From positions 1 to 5,300 of the forward strand of contig JAFWYI010000094.1 of assembly GCA_017522745.1 (NCBI GenBank): a stretch of 5,300 nucleotides of DNA, written 5' to 3'. This DNA is from Mailhella sp. GTDB lineage: Bacteria > Desulfobacterota > Desulfovibrionia > Desulfovibrionales > Desulfovibrionaceae. Within the stretch, counting starts at the first letter, position 1; each line of letters opens with the position of its first letter. This document shows positions 1 to 5,300 of this stretch, piece after piece. The notes below the pieces were generated by a model. The model was not told the origin of the DNA, ran no database searches, and worked only from the letters and a program-made list of their open reading frames with translations. The translations under genes and the position numbers were made by a program.

Positions 1-1336
1 GACGGTTGCGTTCACCGCCGGAAAGCAGACCGACAGGCGTGCGCAATCTGCTGGATTCAAAAAGAAAATCCTGCAGATAGCTGGCCACATGGCGGGTATC
101 GCCGTTGATGGTCACTCGGTCATTGCCTTCGGCCACGCTGTCCATCACGCTCTTTTCATCATCCAGAGAATCGCGGAGCTGATCGAAATAGGCGATCTCA
201 AGGTTGGTGCCAAGGCGTACCGTACCGCTAGTCGGCTCAAGATCGCCCAGCAGGACGCGCAGGAACGTGGTCTTGCCGGCACCGTTGTCACCGATGAGGC
301 CGACCTTGTCGCCGCGCTGGATGATGAGGTCGCCGCCTTCAAAGACCTTGTAGCCATCGGGCCATGTAAAGCCCACGCCGCGCATCTCTGCCACAAGTTT
401 GCCGGACTTCTCGGCTTCCTGCACGTTGAGCGTGGCCGTTCCCATGCGGGCACGGCGGGCGGCGCGCTCCTCACGCATCTTGTAGAGCTCGCGCACGCGA
501 CCCATGTTGCGGGTACGGCGGGCCTTGATGCCCTGACGTATCCACACTTCCTCCTGCGCCAGCTTCTTATCGAACACGGCATTCTGCATGTCTTCAGCAT
601 GCAAGCGTTCCTCGCGCCGTTCGAGATAGGTATCGAAGCCGCAGGAATAGCTGTATAATTTCGCCCTGTCCACTTCCACGATGCGCGTTGCGAGACGCCG
701 CACGAACGCACGGTCGTGGCTGATGAAGACCAGCGTGCGCGACTGCCGCGCCAGATATTCTTCCAGCCATGCGATGGTGCTGATGTCCAGATGGTTGGTG
801 GGCTCGTCAAGAAGCAGGATGTCGGAGGCGATGAGGGCCCGGGCCAGCGCTACACGGCGACGCGTACCGCCGGACAGTGTGGAGAAATCGGCCTCAGGAT
901 CGAGACCGAGGCTGTTGAGTACGCCCAGCACTTCGCCATGACGCTCCCATACTTCGCCATGAGCCATGATGCGGTCTACTTCTGAGGCCAGATCCGCAGG
1001 CAGAAGGTCGCGCCGGTCGGACGCGATGAGATGCGCCCCGGCCAGCAGATGCCCTTCTCGTCCCAGCGCATCGGCGGTCACACTGAACACCGACCCCTGC
1101 CAGTGATCCGGTACCGCCTGCTGAACATAGCCGATGCGGAGCCCCGGCTCCACATGACGCTCGCCGGAATCCAGCGCCATGCGGCCTGCCAGCACGGAAA
1201 GGAGCGTGGACTTGCCCACACCGTTGCGGCCCACGATGCAGAGCCTGTCACCCTGCTCGATGAAAACTTCAGTATCGTCGAGCAGACACTTGCTGCCCAG
1301 CGTAAGATTCGCATTCTGAATGGAAATAAGCGCCAT
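1..1336 (-). CDS. uup: ABC-F ATPase Uup, 3' end cut by the window edge
   Basis: Cytoplasmic ABC-F protein with two ATPase domains and no membrane segment. Family members bind the ribosomal E site and act on stalled or early elongating ribosomes; uup mutants in E. coli raise transposon precise excision. The first 445 residues are visible. Domain 1 has Walker A GRNGVGKST (36-44), signature LSGGT (154-158), Walker B with catalytic Glu (LLLDEPTNHLD, E178) and switch His H207. The charged linker at about 232-310 contains EEVWIRQGIKARRTRN, which closely matches E. coli Uup as I remember it and separates this from EttA and YheS. Domain 2 has Walker A GDNGAGKTT (349-357), YFDQ, QDFLF, and reaches signature LSGGERNR (438-445) at the edge. 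The second Walker B and C-terminal region, about 190 residues in E. coli Uup, lie outside. Start: ATG at 1336 gives MALISIQN, the usual family N-terminus, behind a weak GTGAG 5 bases upstream. It lies 356 bases downstream of polA on the same strand. No frame disruption is seen. Confidence 0.95.
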   Translation of the reverse strand, partial: MALISIQNANLTLGSKCLLDDTEVFIEQGDRLCIVGRNGVGKSTLLSVLAGRMALDSGERHVEPGLRIGYVQQAVPDHWQGSVFSVTADALGREGHLLAGAHLIASDRRDLLPADLASEVDRIMAHGEVWERHGEVLGVLNSLGLDPEADFSTLSGGTRRRVALARALIASDILLLDEPTNHLDISTIAWLEEYLARQSRTLVFISHDRAFVRRLATRIVEVDRAKLYSYSCGFDTYLERREERLHAEDMQNAVFDKKLAQEEVWIRQGIKARRTRNMGRVRELYKMREERAARRARMGTATLNVQEAEKSGKLVAEMRGVGFTWPDGYKVFEGGDLIIQRGDKVGLIGDNGAGKTTFLRVLLGDLEPTSGTVRLGTNLEIAYFDQLRDSLDDEKSVMDSVAEGNDRVTINGDTRHVASYLQDFLFESSRLRTPVGLLSGGERNR

Positions 1337-1355
1337 ATATTCTCACTATCATCTT

Positions 1356-1399
1356 GGATTTCCTGCCGGAAATCCGCTGGGCTGACTTTCCAGTCAGCC
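1356..1399 (-). promoter_or_regulatory. Two tandem hairpins in the uup leader
   Basis: Two perfect 8-bp inverted repeats with 4-base loops lie 4 bases apart. One is at 1380-1399 (arms GGCTGACT and AGTCAGCC), the other at 1356-1375 (arms GGATTTCC and GGAAATCC). In the minus-strand transcript they fall in the 5' untranslated region, the nearer one ending 19 bases before the uup start codon. Neither is followed by a U-tract on that strand, so they are not ordinary terminators. On the plus strand the 1380-1399 stem is followed by TTTG only. They could control uup translation or mRNA stability, or be plain intergenic structure. The repeats are seen directly; any regulatory role is inference. Confidence 0.45.
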
Positions 1400-1501
1400 T
1401 TTGTCCTGCGTATCAAGCGTGCAAGCGGCACGGCTCATGAGCCTGCGGCTCCCTCACCGCCGCTCCGCGTGACCTTGCTTCCGCTCCTCGCCCGCCTCCA
1501 T

Positions 1502-1518
1502 GCCGCCTTCCAGGCGGC
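1502..1518. repeat. Short GC-rich hairpin
   Basis: Perfect 7-bp inverted repeat (GCCGCCT and AGGCGGC) around a 3-base loop. It has no T-tract on either side. It is one of several dyads in this gap, and no function can be assigned. Confidence 0.4.
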
Positions 1519-1604
1519 GCGGGGTCGTCGCTCCATATCGCGCCACGGCGCGCGCCTCCGGTGGTTAAGGACACATAGAACCAAGGTCTTCCAGACTCAC
1601 ATGA

Positions 1605-1648
1605 CTGCGGCTCGGCACGGCTTGCGAAGCAAGACGAACGAGCCGCAG
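1605..1648. repeat. Nested inverted repeat, possible structured RNA or intergenic repeat
   Basis: An outer perfect 10-bp stem (CTGCGGCTCG at 1605-1614, CGAGCCGCAG at 1639-1648) encloses an inner 5-bp stem with GAA loop (CTTGC at 1621-1625, GCAAG at 1629-1633), with unpaired 6- and 5-base bulges between. It would fold from either strand. Words in it recur at 1421-1451 in rearranged order. It lies 45-88 bases past the polA stop, so it would sit in the polA 3' untranslated region. It lacks a following U-tract. A dispersed intergenic repeat of this genome is a reasonable guess, but one window cannot show it. Confidence 0.5.
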
Positions 1649-1660
1649 AAACGTGGGGGA

Positions 1661-1683
1661 CTGGGGGAGATCATCTCCCCCAG
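1661..1683 (-). terminator. Strong dyad just after polA, possible non-canonical terminator
   Basis: Perfect 10-bp inverted repeat (CTGGGGGAGA and TCTCCCCCAG) with a 3-base loop, starting 9 bases after the polA stop. On the polA strand the run of six T precedes the stem and no U-tract follows; the next bases are TCCCCCACG. It is therefore not a textbook intrinsic terminator, although it is the most stable hairpin in the gap and sits where one would be. It may instead protect the mRNA 3' end. A second C-tract (1654-1660) could compete for the same G-tract. Confidence 0.4.
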
Positions 1684-1692
1684 AAAAAACTC

Positions 1693-3147
1693 TTAATGTG
1701 CTTCGCCCCAGTTCTGACCGATACCGGCGTCGGCCACGAGGGGGACGGCGAGGTCGATGCCCCATGCGGCGGTATCCATCATGAGGGCAGAGAGGCGTTC
1801 GGCCGCGGCCTTCGCGTTGTCTTCCGGCACTTCCACGATGAGTTCGTCATGGATCTGCAGCAGGAGACGAGCTTTGAGCCGGCGCAGCTCCTTATCATTA
1901 AAGACTGCGAGCATGGCAAACTTGATGAGGTCAGCCGCGGAGCCCTGGATGAGGGTATTCACCGCCTGCCGTTCGGCAAGGGCACGCGCCTGGCCGCTCA
2001 TGGAACGCATATCCGGCAGAGGACGGCGACGCCCCGAAAGCGTGGTCACATAGCCGAGTTCGCGGGCGCTCTCTTCCACACCGTCGAAGAATTCCTTGAT
2101 GTGCGCGAAGCGTGCGAAATAGCGCTCGATGAACATCTTGGCCTCGCTCATGGGGATGGCGAGATCCTGCGCCAGCTTGCGCGGTCCCATGCCGTAGATG
2201 AGACCGAAGTTGATGGTCTTGGCCTTGCGGCGCTCATCCGGACCGATGACCGAAGGCTCCACATCGTACAGCAGGGCCGCGGTACGGGTATGGATATCCT
2301 CACCGTTGCGGAACGCCGCCACGAGGGTCGGATCCTGCGAGTAATGAGCCAGCACCCGCAGTTCCACCTGCGAGTAGTCAGCGGAAATGAGCGCCATGCC
2401 CGGTCCGGCGGTGAAGCAGGTACGCATGCGGCGGCCCATATCACCTCGAACAGGAATGTTCTGCAGGTTCGGATTGCTGGACGAAAGGCGTCCCGTAGCC
2501 GTAGCGGTCTGGTTCAGCGTGGTATGGATGCGACCATCCGGTCCGGCAAGACGCGGGAGCGGTTCGAGGTACGTGGAACGCATCTTTTCCAGCTCGCGGT
2601 ATTCGAGAAGCGCGTCCACCACAGGATGTTCGCCCGAAAGTTTCTCCAGCACGGCCTGCGACGTGGAGGCCTGCCCGCCGCTCGTGGACTTGCCGCTGGA
2701 AAGGCCGAGCTTTTTAAAAAGGATATCCCCTATCTGCTGGGCAGAACGGATATTAAACACCTCGCCCGCTTCTTCGTAGATGCGGGCCGTGAGCTTGTCG
2801 AGTTCTCCTTGAACTTCATCAAGGAACACCTTGAGCGCGGCTCGATCGATGGTGATACCCGCCTTTTCCATGGAAGCCAGCACCGGGATGAGAGGCATTT
2901 CCACCCGGACGAGAAGCGGCATGAGTCCAGCTTCTTCAAGGCGGCGCGCCTGTTCATCGTGCAGGGAAAGAGCTACCGAACCGGGACGTTCCAAGGGCAG
3001 ACCGGTCTTCTCGGCATGACGCGCGGAGAGGCTGGGCCAGCCGTAGTCACGATCTTCCGGCGCGAGAAGATAGGCGGCCAGACCGAGATCGAAACAGAGG
3101 GCGGCGGGGAGAACGCTCCACACAGGATGCTGATGGAGAAGGCGCTC
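1693..3147 (-). CDS. polA: PolA C-terminal half: Klenow-like polymerase domain
   Basis: This 484-residue stretch is in the native frame from ERLLHQHP onward but has no own start at its left end; a GTG at 3123 lacks a ribosome site. Numbering below assumes the frame is restored. The family A polymerase domain runs from about 489 to 897. TATGRLSSSNPNLQNIP (about 629-645) precedes motif A ISADYSQVELR (metal-binding D670, steric-gate E675). The O-helix motif B RRKAKTINFGLIYG has R719, K723, F727 and Y731; Phe at 727 is the E. coli-type residue. Motif C is QIHDELIVE (H846, D847, E848). The polymerase should be active if made. The first internal ATG, at 2922 (M489), falls almost exactly at the polymerase domain border with a weak GAAGAAG 8 bases upstream, so a separate polymerase fragment is conceivable. 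The chain ends GQNWGEAH, a normal PolA C-terminus. Confidence 0.9.
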   Translation of the reverse strand, partial: ERLLHQHPVWSVLPAALCFDLGLAAYLLAPEDRDYGWPSLSARHAEKTGLPLERPGSVALSLHDEQARRLEEAGLMPLLVRVEMPLIPVLASMEKAGITIDRAALKVFLDEVQGELDKLTARIYEEAGEVFNIRSAQQIGDILFKKLGLSSGKSTSGGQASTSQAVLEKLSGEHPVVDALLEYRELEKMRSTYLEPLPRLAGPDGRIHTTLNQTATATGRLSSSNPNLQNIPVRGDMGRRMRTCFTAGPGMALISADYSQVELRVLAHYSQDPTLVAAFRNGEDIHTRTAALLYDVEPSVIGPDERRKAKTINFGLIYGMGPRKLAQDLAIPMSEAKMFIERYFARFAHIKEFFDGVEESARELGYVTTLSGRRRPLPDMRSMSGQARALAERQAVNTLIQGSAADLIKFAMLAVFNDKELRRLKARLLLQIHDELIVEVPEDNAKAAAERLSALMMDTAAWGIDLAVPLVADAGIGQNWGEAH

Positions 3148-4385
3148 ATGTCCGGTGTGACGATGAGCTTTGCCTGCGCTATCCAGTTCACGAGAGCGCG
3201 CATGTCGCCATCGTAAACACGCTCGACCACGCTCTTCCCATCTGCGTCACACACCGCGATGCAGAGCCCGCTGTCCTGAGAGCGTCTGACCACAGGGGCA
3301 GGCGTTACTGCCACGATGCGCCCCGCGCAGTCCGGAAGGGCGGAAACATCGAGGACAGTATCAGGCGCAGGGACTGCAGGAGCCGCATCGAAAAGCGAAA
3401 GCTGAGCCCCGGCACGCACGGAACGAGCTGAGCCGGCCCCCTCCTCCGCTGCTGCAGGAGCCTCTTCCTTCGCGCCAGCCTCCGCCAGTTTCACGATACC
3501 CTGACGGATGAGGCTGTCGAGTTCGCGCAGCAGAGAATGCATCTCGTATTCCCGCAGGAAGGTGCGGGCAACGGAACCATCCATGGCCTCGACTGTCATC
3601 TCTTCCAGCGGTACCGGGCAGCAGTCCGTGTGCAGGCGGGTCAGTTCACGATAGAGGAACATGGCCTCTTCGTTACCTTCCAGTTTCTTGCGGATAGAGG
3701 GAGGCACTTCAGCCATGCGGTCTCGCACATCCTCAAGGCTGCGAAAATCGCGGAACAGCTTTTCGGCGATCTTTTCGCCTATGCCTTTCACGCCGGGCAC
3801 GTTATCCGAGGTGTCGCCGATGAGCGCCTGCACGTCAGGCCACTGTTCCGGCTCAAGGCCGGTGTCGGCCCGGAAGGATTCCAGCGTGACCAGCTTCTCT
3901 TCCTTGGAGGCAGGATCCCACATGAACACGTTGGGCGTCAGGCACTGGCGTAAGTCCTTATCCACCCCCACGATGATGATGGGTCTGTCCTTGCCATATT
4001 TAGCGGCAAGACTGGCTATGCAGTCGTCCGCTTCACAGCTTTCGGAAACGACGACCTTCATACCCAGGGCGCGTACCATGTTCTGGAGCGGCTCTATCTG
4101 CATGACGAGTTCTTCAGGGGCAGGCGGTCTGTTCGCTTTGTAGGCCGGGAATATCTCATGCCGGAAATGCTTGCCGTGTCCATCCATGATGAAGGCGAAA
4201 TGACTGGGCTTTTCTTCCCGCAGGAGCTTGAGCAGCACGCGCCCCACGATGAACAGCGCTCCTGTGGGGAAACCATCGGTGCGAGTCATCCGAGAATTGG
4301 CAAAATAACCGCGGAACAGGAAGGCGTTGCCGTCCATCACGTAAAGCGGTTCCTGCGTGAGGCCGAGGCGCTGTTTCAATGACAT
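2973..4385 (-). CDS. polA: PolA N-terminal half: 5'-3' nuclease domain plus out-of-frame tail
   Basis: As read, this gives 470 residues: 413 native PolA residues and 57 residues of shadow-frame tail after the frameshift. Residues 1 to about 290 form a FEN1-like 5' nuclease that cuts flaps and RNA primers with two metal ions. The expected acidic residues are all visible: D18 (VMDGNAF), D68 (FIMDG), E118, D120 and D121 (CEADD), D142 and D144 (VDKD), D191 and D194 (GDTSDNVPG). The helix-hairpin-helix GVKGIGEKIAEKL follows at 198-210. An Ala/Glu-rich linker at about 300-345 leads into the reduced 3'-5' exonuclease region. ATG at 4385 is the start because GAGGAG lies 7 bases upstream; the in-frame TTG at 4400 overlaps that ribosome site and is rejected. 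A free 5' nuclease domain could fold and work alone, as the separated E. coli domain does. Confidence 0.9.
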   Translation of the reverse strand: MSLKQRLGLTQEPLYVMDGNAFLFRGYFANSRMTRTDGFPTGALFIVGRVLLKLLREEKPSHFAFIMDGHGKHFRHEIFPAYKANRPPAPEELVMQIEPLQNMVRALGMKVVVSESCEADDCIASLAAKYGKDRPIIIVGVDKDLRQCLTPNVFMWDPASKEEKLVTLESFRADTGLEPEQWPDVQALIGDTSDNVPGVKGIGEKIAEKLFRDFRSLEDVRDRMAEVPPSIRKKLEGNEEAMFLYRELTRLHTDCCPVPLEEMTVEAMDGSVARTFLREYEMHSLLRELDSLIRQGIVKLAEAGAKEEAPAAAEEGAGSARSVRAGAQLSLFDAAPAVPAPDTVLDVSALPDCAGRIVAVTPAPVVRRSQDSGLCIAVCDADGKSVVERVYDGDMRALVNWIAQAKLIVTPDMSAFSISILCGAFSPPPSVSISVWPPIFSRRKIVTTAGPASPRVMPRRPVCPWNVPVR

Positions 4386-4392
4386 GGAAATA

Positions 4393-4398
4393 CTCCTC
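4393..4398 (-). promoter_or_regulatory. polA ribosome binding site
   Basis: GAGGAG on the minus strand, 7 bases before ATG at 4385. Its place fixes that ATG as the start and rules out the upstream in-frame TTG, which overlaps it. Confidence 0.85.
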
Positions 4399-4415
4399 AA
4401 GAAAATATCCTTGCT

Positions 4416-4444
4416 ATCTTAGCCCGATGCAGGCCGCGCCGCAA
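4416..4444 (-). promoter_or_regulatory. Possible sigma-70 promoter of polA
   Basis: On the minus strand, TTGCGG (4444-4439) and TAAGAT (4421-4416) are 17 bases apart. Matches to consensus are 3 of 6 and 4 of 6. Transcription would start near 4409, giving a leader of about 25 bases that carries the ribosome site. This is a weak match, chosen for spacing and position. Confidence 0.4.
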
Positions 4445-4538
4445 GTGCCGCCACCAGCCCTGCAGCGCAAAAGGAAGGAGCGCCGCTCCGTACGGTGTGC
4501 GGGTAGAAGCGGAAACGCATCTCATCGAGCTTCGACAC

Positions 4539-4567
4539 TTGTCATCAGAACGGAATTTATATATCAT
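4539..4567 (+). promoter_or_regulatory. Strong sigma-70-like promoter of hppA
   Basis: TTGTCA (4539-4544) and TATCAT (4562-4567) are separated by exactly 17 bases. Each box matches the consensus at 5 of 6 positions, and the spacer ends AT-rich (GGAATTTATA). Transcription would start near 4574, leaving a leader of about 86 bases before the hppA ATG. This is the best promoter in the window, consistent with an abundant housekeeping membrane enzyme. Confidence 0.7.
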
Positions 4568-4593
4568 AAATGTTCCTTAATTACAGGGAGCAT

Positions 4594-4631
4594 CGGATAG
4601 GTTCTCCTATCCGCCAGTTTTCAGGTTTTTT
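4594..4631 (+). promoter_or_regulatory. Leader hairpin followed by T-tracts, possible attenuator
   Basis: A perfect 8-bp stem (CGGATAGG at 4594-4601, CCTATCCG at 4606-4613) with a TTCT loop is followed by TTTT (4618-4621) and TTTTTT (4626-4631). It lies inside the predicted hppA leader, between promoter and ribosome site. The first T-run starts 5 bases after the stem, looser than a textbook terminator. CAGGT (4622-4626) could also pair with ACCTG (4643-4647) just ahead of the ribosome site. Partial termination, translation control, or ending of stray upstream transcription are all possible. Confidence 0.45.
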
Positions 4632-4649
4632 CACATTTCACTACCTGTC

Positions 4650-4655
4650 GGGGGT
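4650..4655 (+). promoter_or_regulatory. hppA ribosome binding site, GGGGGT type
   Basis: GGGGGT can pair with the 16S anti-Shine-Dalgarno sequence with one G-U wobble. It lies 4 bases before ATG at 4660. An overlapping ATG at 4656 is out of frame with HppA and touches this site directly, so 4660 is the start. Confidence 0.6.
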
Positions 4656-4659
4656 ATGT

Positions 4660-5300
4660 ATGACTTTCCTCTCTCTGGTCATCGTCTTCGCGTGCGCAGG
4701 CTTCGCTCTGCTCTACGCCTCCAAGACGGCCAAAAACATCCTTGCCGCTTCTACCGGCAACGCTGAGATGCAGCGCATCGCCGGCGCCATCCAGGAAGGC
4801 GCCCAGGCTTACCTGAAGCGCCAGTACCGCACCATCGCCATCGTGGGTGCTGTGGTCGCCGTGCTTCTGCTCATCTTCATGTCTTTCCTCACCGCTCTGG
4901 GCTTCGTCCTCGGTGCTGTTCTCTCCGGCCTTGCCGGCTTCATCGGCATGAACGTGTCCGTGCGCGCCAACGTGCGTACCGCCGCTGCCGCTGAACAGGG
5001 CATGGTTCCCGCTCTGAACATCTCCTTCCAGTCCGGCGCTATCACCGGCATGCTCGTGGTGGGCCTCGGCCTGCTCGGCGTGGCCGTGTACTACGCCCTC
5101 CTCGCCATGTTCGGCGTGGCTACCGAAGAAATCATGCAGGCTCTCGTGGCCCTCTCCTTCGGCGCCTCCCTCATCTCCATCTTCGCCCGTCTCGGCGGCG
5201 GCATCTTCACCAAGGGTGCGGACGTCGGCGGCGATCTCGTCGGTAAAGTCGAAGCCGGCATCCCGGAAGACGATCCCCGCAACCCGGCAACGATCGCCGA
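4660..5300 (+). CDS. hppA: Membrane-bound ion-pumping pyrophosphatase HppA, 3' end cut by the window edge
   Basis: This integral membrane enzyme hydrolyses pyrophosphate and pumps H+ or Na+ across the cytoplasmic membrane. The first 213 residues are visible of the roughly 670-700 usual in bacteria. Hydrophobic helices lie near 3-20, 58-78, 80-98, 126-150 and 158-176. Family blocks in order are [18 protein letters not shown] (46-63), [13 protein letters not shown] (96-108), [20 protein letters not shown] (166-185), then the pyrophosphate and Mg site with R177, K185, D188, D192, K196 and E198, and [12 protein letters not shown] (202-213) where the window ends. Residue 191 is Gly where the family motif usually reads DVGADLVGK. 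Ion choice and potassium dependence cannot be told because the deciding residues are further on. The start at 4660 is supported by the GGGGGT site and the family N-terminal helix. It is divergent from polA and has its own strong promoter. Confidence 0.95.
   Translation, partial: MTFLSLVIVFACAGFALLYASKTAKNILAASTGNAEMQRIAGAIQEGAQAYLKRQYRTIAIVGAVVAVLLLIFMSFLTALGFVLGAVLSGLAGFIGMNVSVRANVRTAAAAEQGMVPALNISFQSGAITGMLVVGLGLLGVAVYYALLAMFGVATEEIMQALVALSFGASLISIFARLGGGIFTKGADVGGDLVGKVEAGIPEDDPRNPATIA

Larger units (their letters stand above)
1337..1692. other. Non-coding, hairpin-rich gap between polA and uup
   Basis: This 356-base stretch has no open frame with protein-like content or recognisable start; short frames running through it continue neighbouring genes out of frame. 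It contains, from left to right: two 8-bp hairpins directly before uup (1356-1399), a 12-base perfect palindrome (1432-1443), a 7-bp hairpin (1502-1518), a nested two-stem structure (1605-1648) and a 10-bp dyad next to the polA stop (1661-1683). Short words such as CGGCACGGCT (1426-1435 and 1613-1622) and TGCGGCTC (1444-1451 and 1606-1613) occur twice. I looked for tRNA, SRP RNA and other known small RNAs and recognised none. No clear sigma-70 promoter for uup stands out. Confidence 0.7.
1693..4385 (-). pseudogene. polA: DNA polymerase I, whole gene, interrupted by one frameshift
   Basis: PolA fills DNA gaps in excision repair and replaces Okazaki RNA primers, using a 5' nuclease and a family A polymerase in one chain. 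The gene is present from start to stop, but its two halves are in different frames. The first reads to about residue 413 (VTPDM, codon ending at 3147). The native sequence then resumes one base back as ERLLHQHPVWSVLP, so one extra G at ATG|AGC near 3146-3147 restores a continuous 897-residue protein, close to the 928 of E. coli PolA. As written, translation stops after 470 residues at 2973-2975. All catalytic motifs of both flanking domains are intact and no other damage is seen, which favours a very recent mutation or a sequencing or assembly error over old decay. I see no slippery heptamer at the junction, so programmed frameshifting is unlikely. Neighbours are uup downstream and divergent hppA upstream. 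Confidence 0.9.
4386..4659. other. Divergent promoter region between polA and hppA
   Basis: This 274-base gap separates two genes reading away from each other. Its left end carries the polA ribosome site and a likely polA promoter. The centre (about 4445-4535) is GC-rich with no recognised element. The right part turns AT-rich and holds a strong hppA promoter followed by a leader with a hairpin and T-tracts. Short plus-strand frames that start beside the polA start codon lack a family match and a ribosome site. Confidence 0.75.

Noticed and set aside
1337..1692. A small RNA gene after polA, by analogy with Spot 42 of E. coli
   Set aside because: No Spot 42-like sequence, dedicated promoter or terminator with U-tract is visible in this gap.
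89..1696. Several long open frames on the plus strand opposite uup, and others in shifted minus frames
   Set aside because: They shadow the continuous Uup reading frame, whose ABC motifs are unmistakable, and their composition is not protein-like.
1565..1765. A 66-codon minus-strand frame overlapping the end of polA
   Set aside because: It is out of frame with polA, lacks a ribosome site and mostly translates the hairpin repeats. It is more likely intergenic structure than a gene.
3100..3200. Programmed -1 ribosomal frameshifting in polA
   Set aside because: I see no X-XXY-YYZ slippery heptamer and no strong hairpin just downstream of the junction, and PolA is not known to use recoding.
1696..3216. 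A 506-codon open frame on the plus strand opposite polA
   Set aside because: It is antisense to clear PolA sequence, has no ribosome site and shows no family motif. Long antisense frames are expected in GC-rich genes with biased third positions.
4379..4600. A 73-codon plus-strand frame across the polA-hppA gap
   Set aside because: It overlaps the polA start and the hppA promoter, has no ribosome site, and its Arg/Ser/Pro-rich product matches nothing known to me.
4656..4766. An out-of-frame ATG at 4656 giving a short frame overlapping the hppA start
   Set aside because: It touches the ribosome site with almost no spacing and its Arg-rich product is the shifted hppA sequence.

Overview
The window holds parts of three housekeeping genes and two intergenic regions. 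The GC-rich sequence, the PolA N-terminus and the presence of a membrane pyrophosphatase suggest a Desulfovibrionaceae-like sulfate or sulfite reducer (Desulfovibrio, Bilophila or Mailhella type). That assignment comes from family memory, not a search, and is tentative. I see no transposon, CRISPR array, tRNA, rRNA or phage gene.

Layout: (1) 1-1336, minus strand: the first 445 residues of a Uup-type ABC-F ATPase, cut by the window edge at its second ABC signature. (2) 1337-1692: a non-coding, hairpin-rich gap between polA and uup, with two tandem hairpins in the uup leader, a mosaic of short repeats and palindromes, and a strong dyad just after the polA stop. (3) 1693-4385, minus strand: polA, DNA polymerase I. 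The gene is complete end to end but is split by a one-base frameshift near 3147, inside the reduced 3'-5' exonuclease region. Restoring one base gives a normal 897-residue protein with intact 5' nuclease and polymerase active sites. (4) 4386-4659: a divergent promoter region serving polA (left) and hppA (right). (5) 4660-5300, plus strand: the first 213 residues of the membrane-bound ion-pumping pyrophosphatase HppA, cut by the right edge inside its pyrophosphate-binding motif.

PolA and Uup both bear on genome maintenance: PolA does gap repair and Okazaki primer removal, and uup was first found through transposon precise excision, although it acts on ribosomes. The shared orientation may make them one transcription unit, but the 356-base structured gap argues for separate control. 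HppA consumes the pyrophosphate released by polymerases and other biosynthetic enzymes to energise the membrane, so its divergent pairing with polA may be only chance.

No convincing new system was found. The points most worth a second look are the polA frameshift, the lost 3'-5' exonuclease motif, the paired hairpins before uup, and the hairpin with T-tracts between a strong promoter and hppA.
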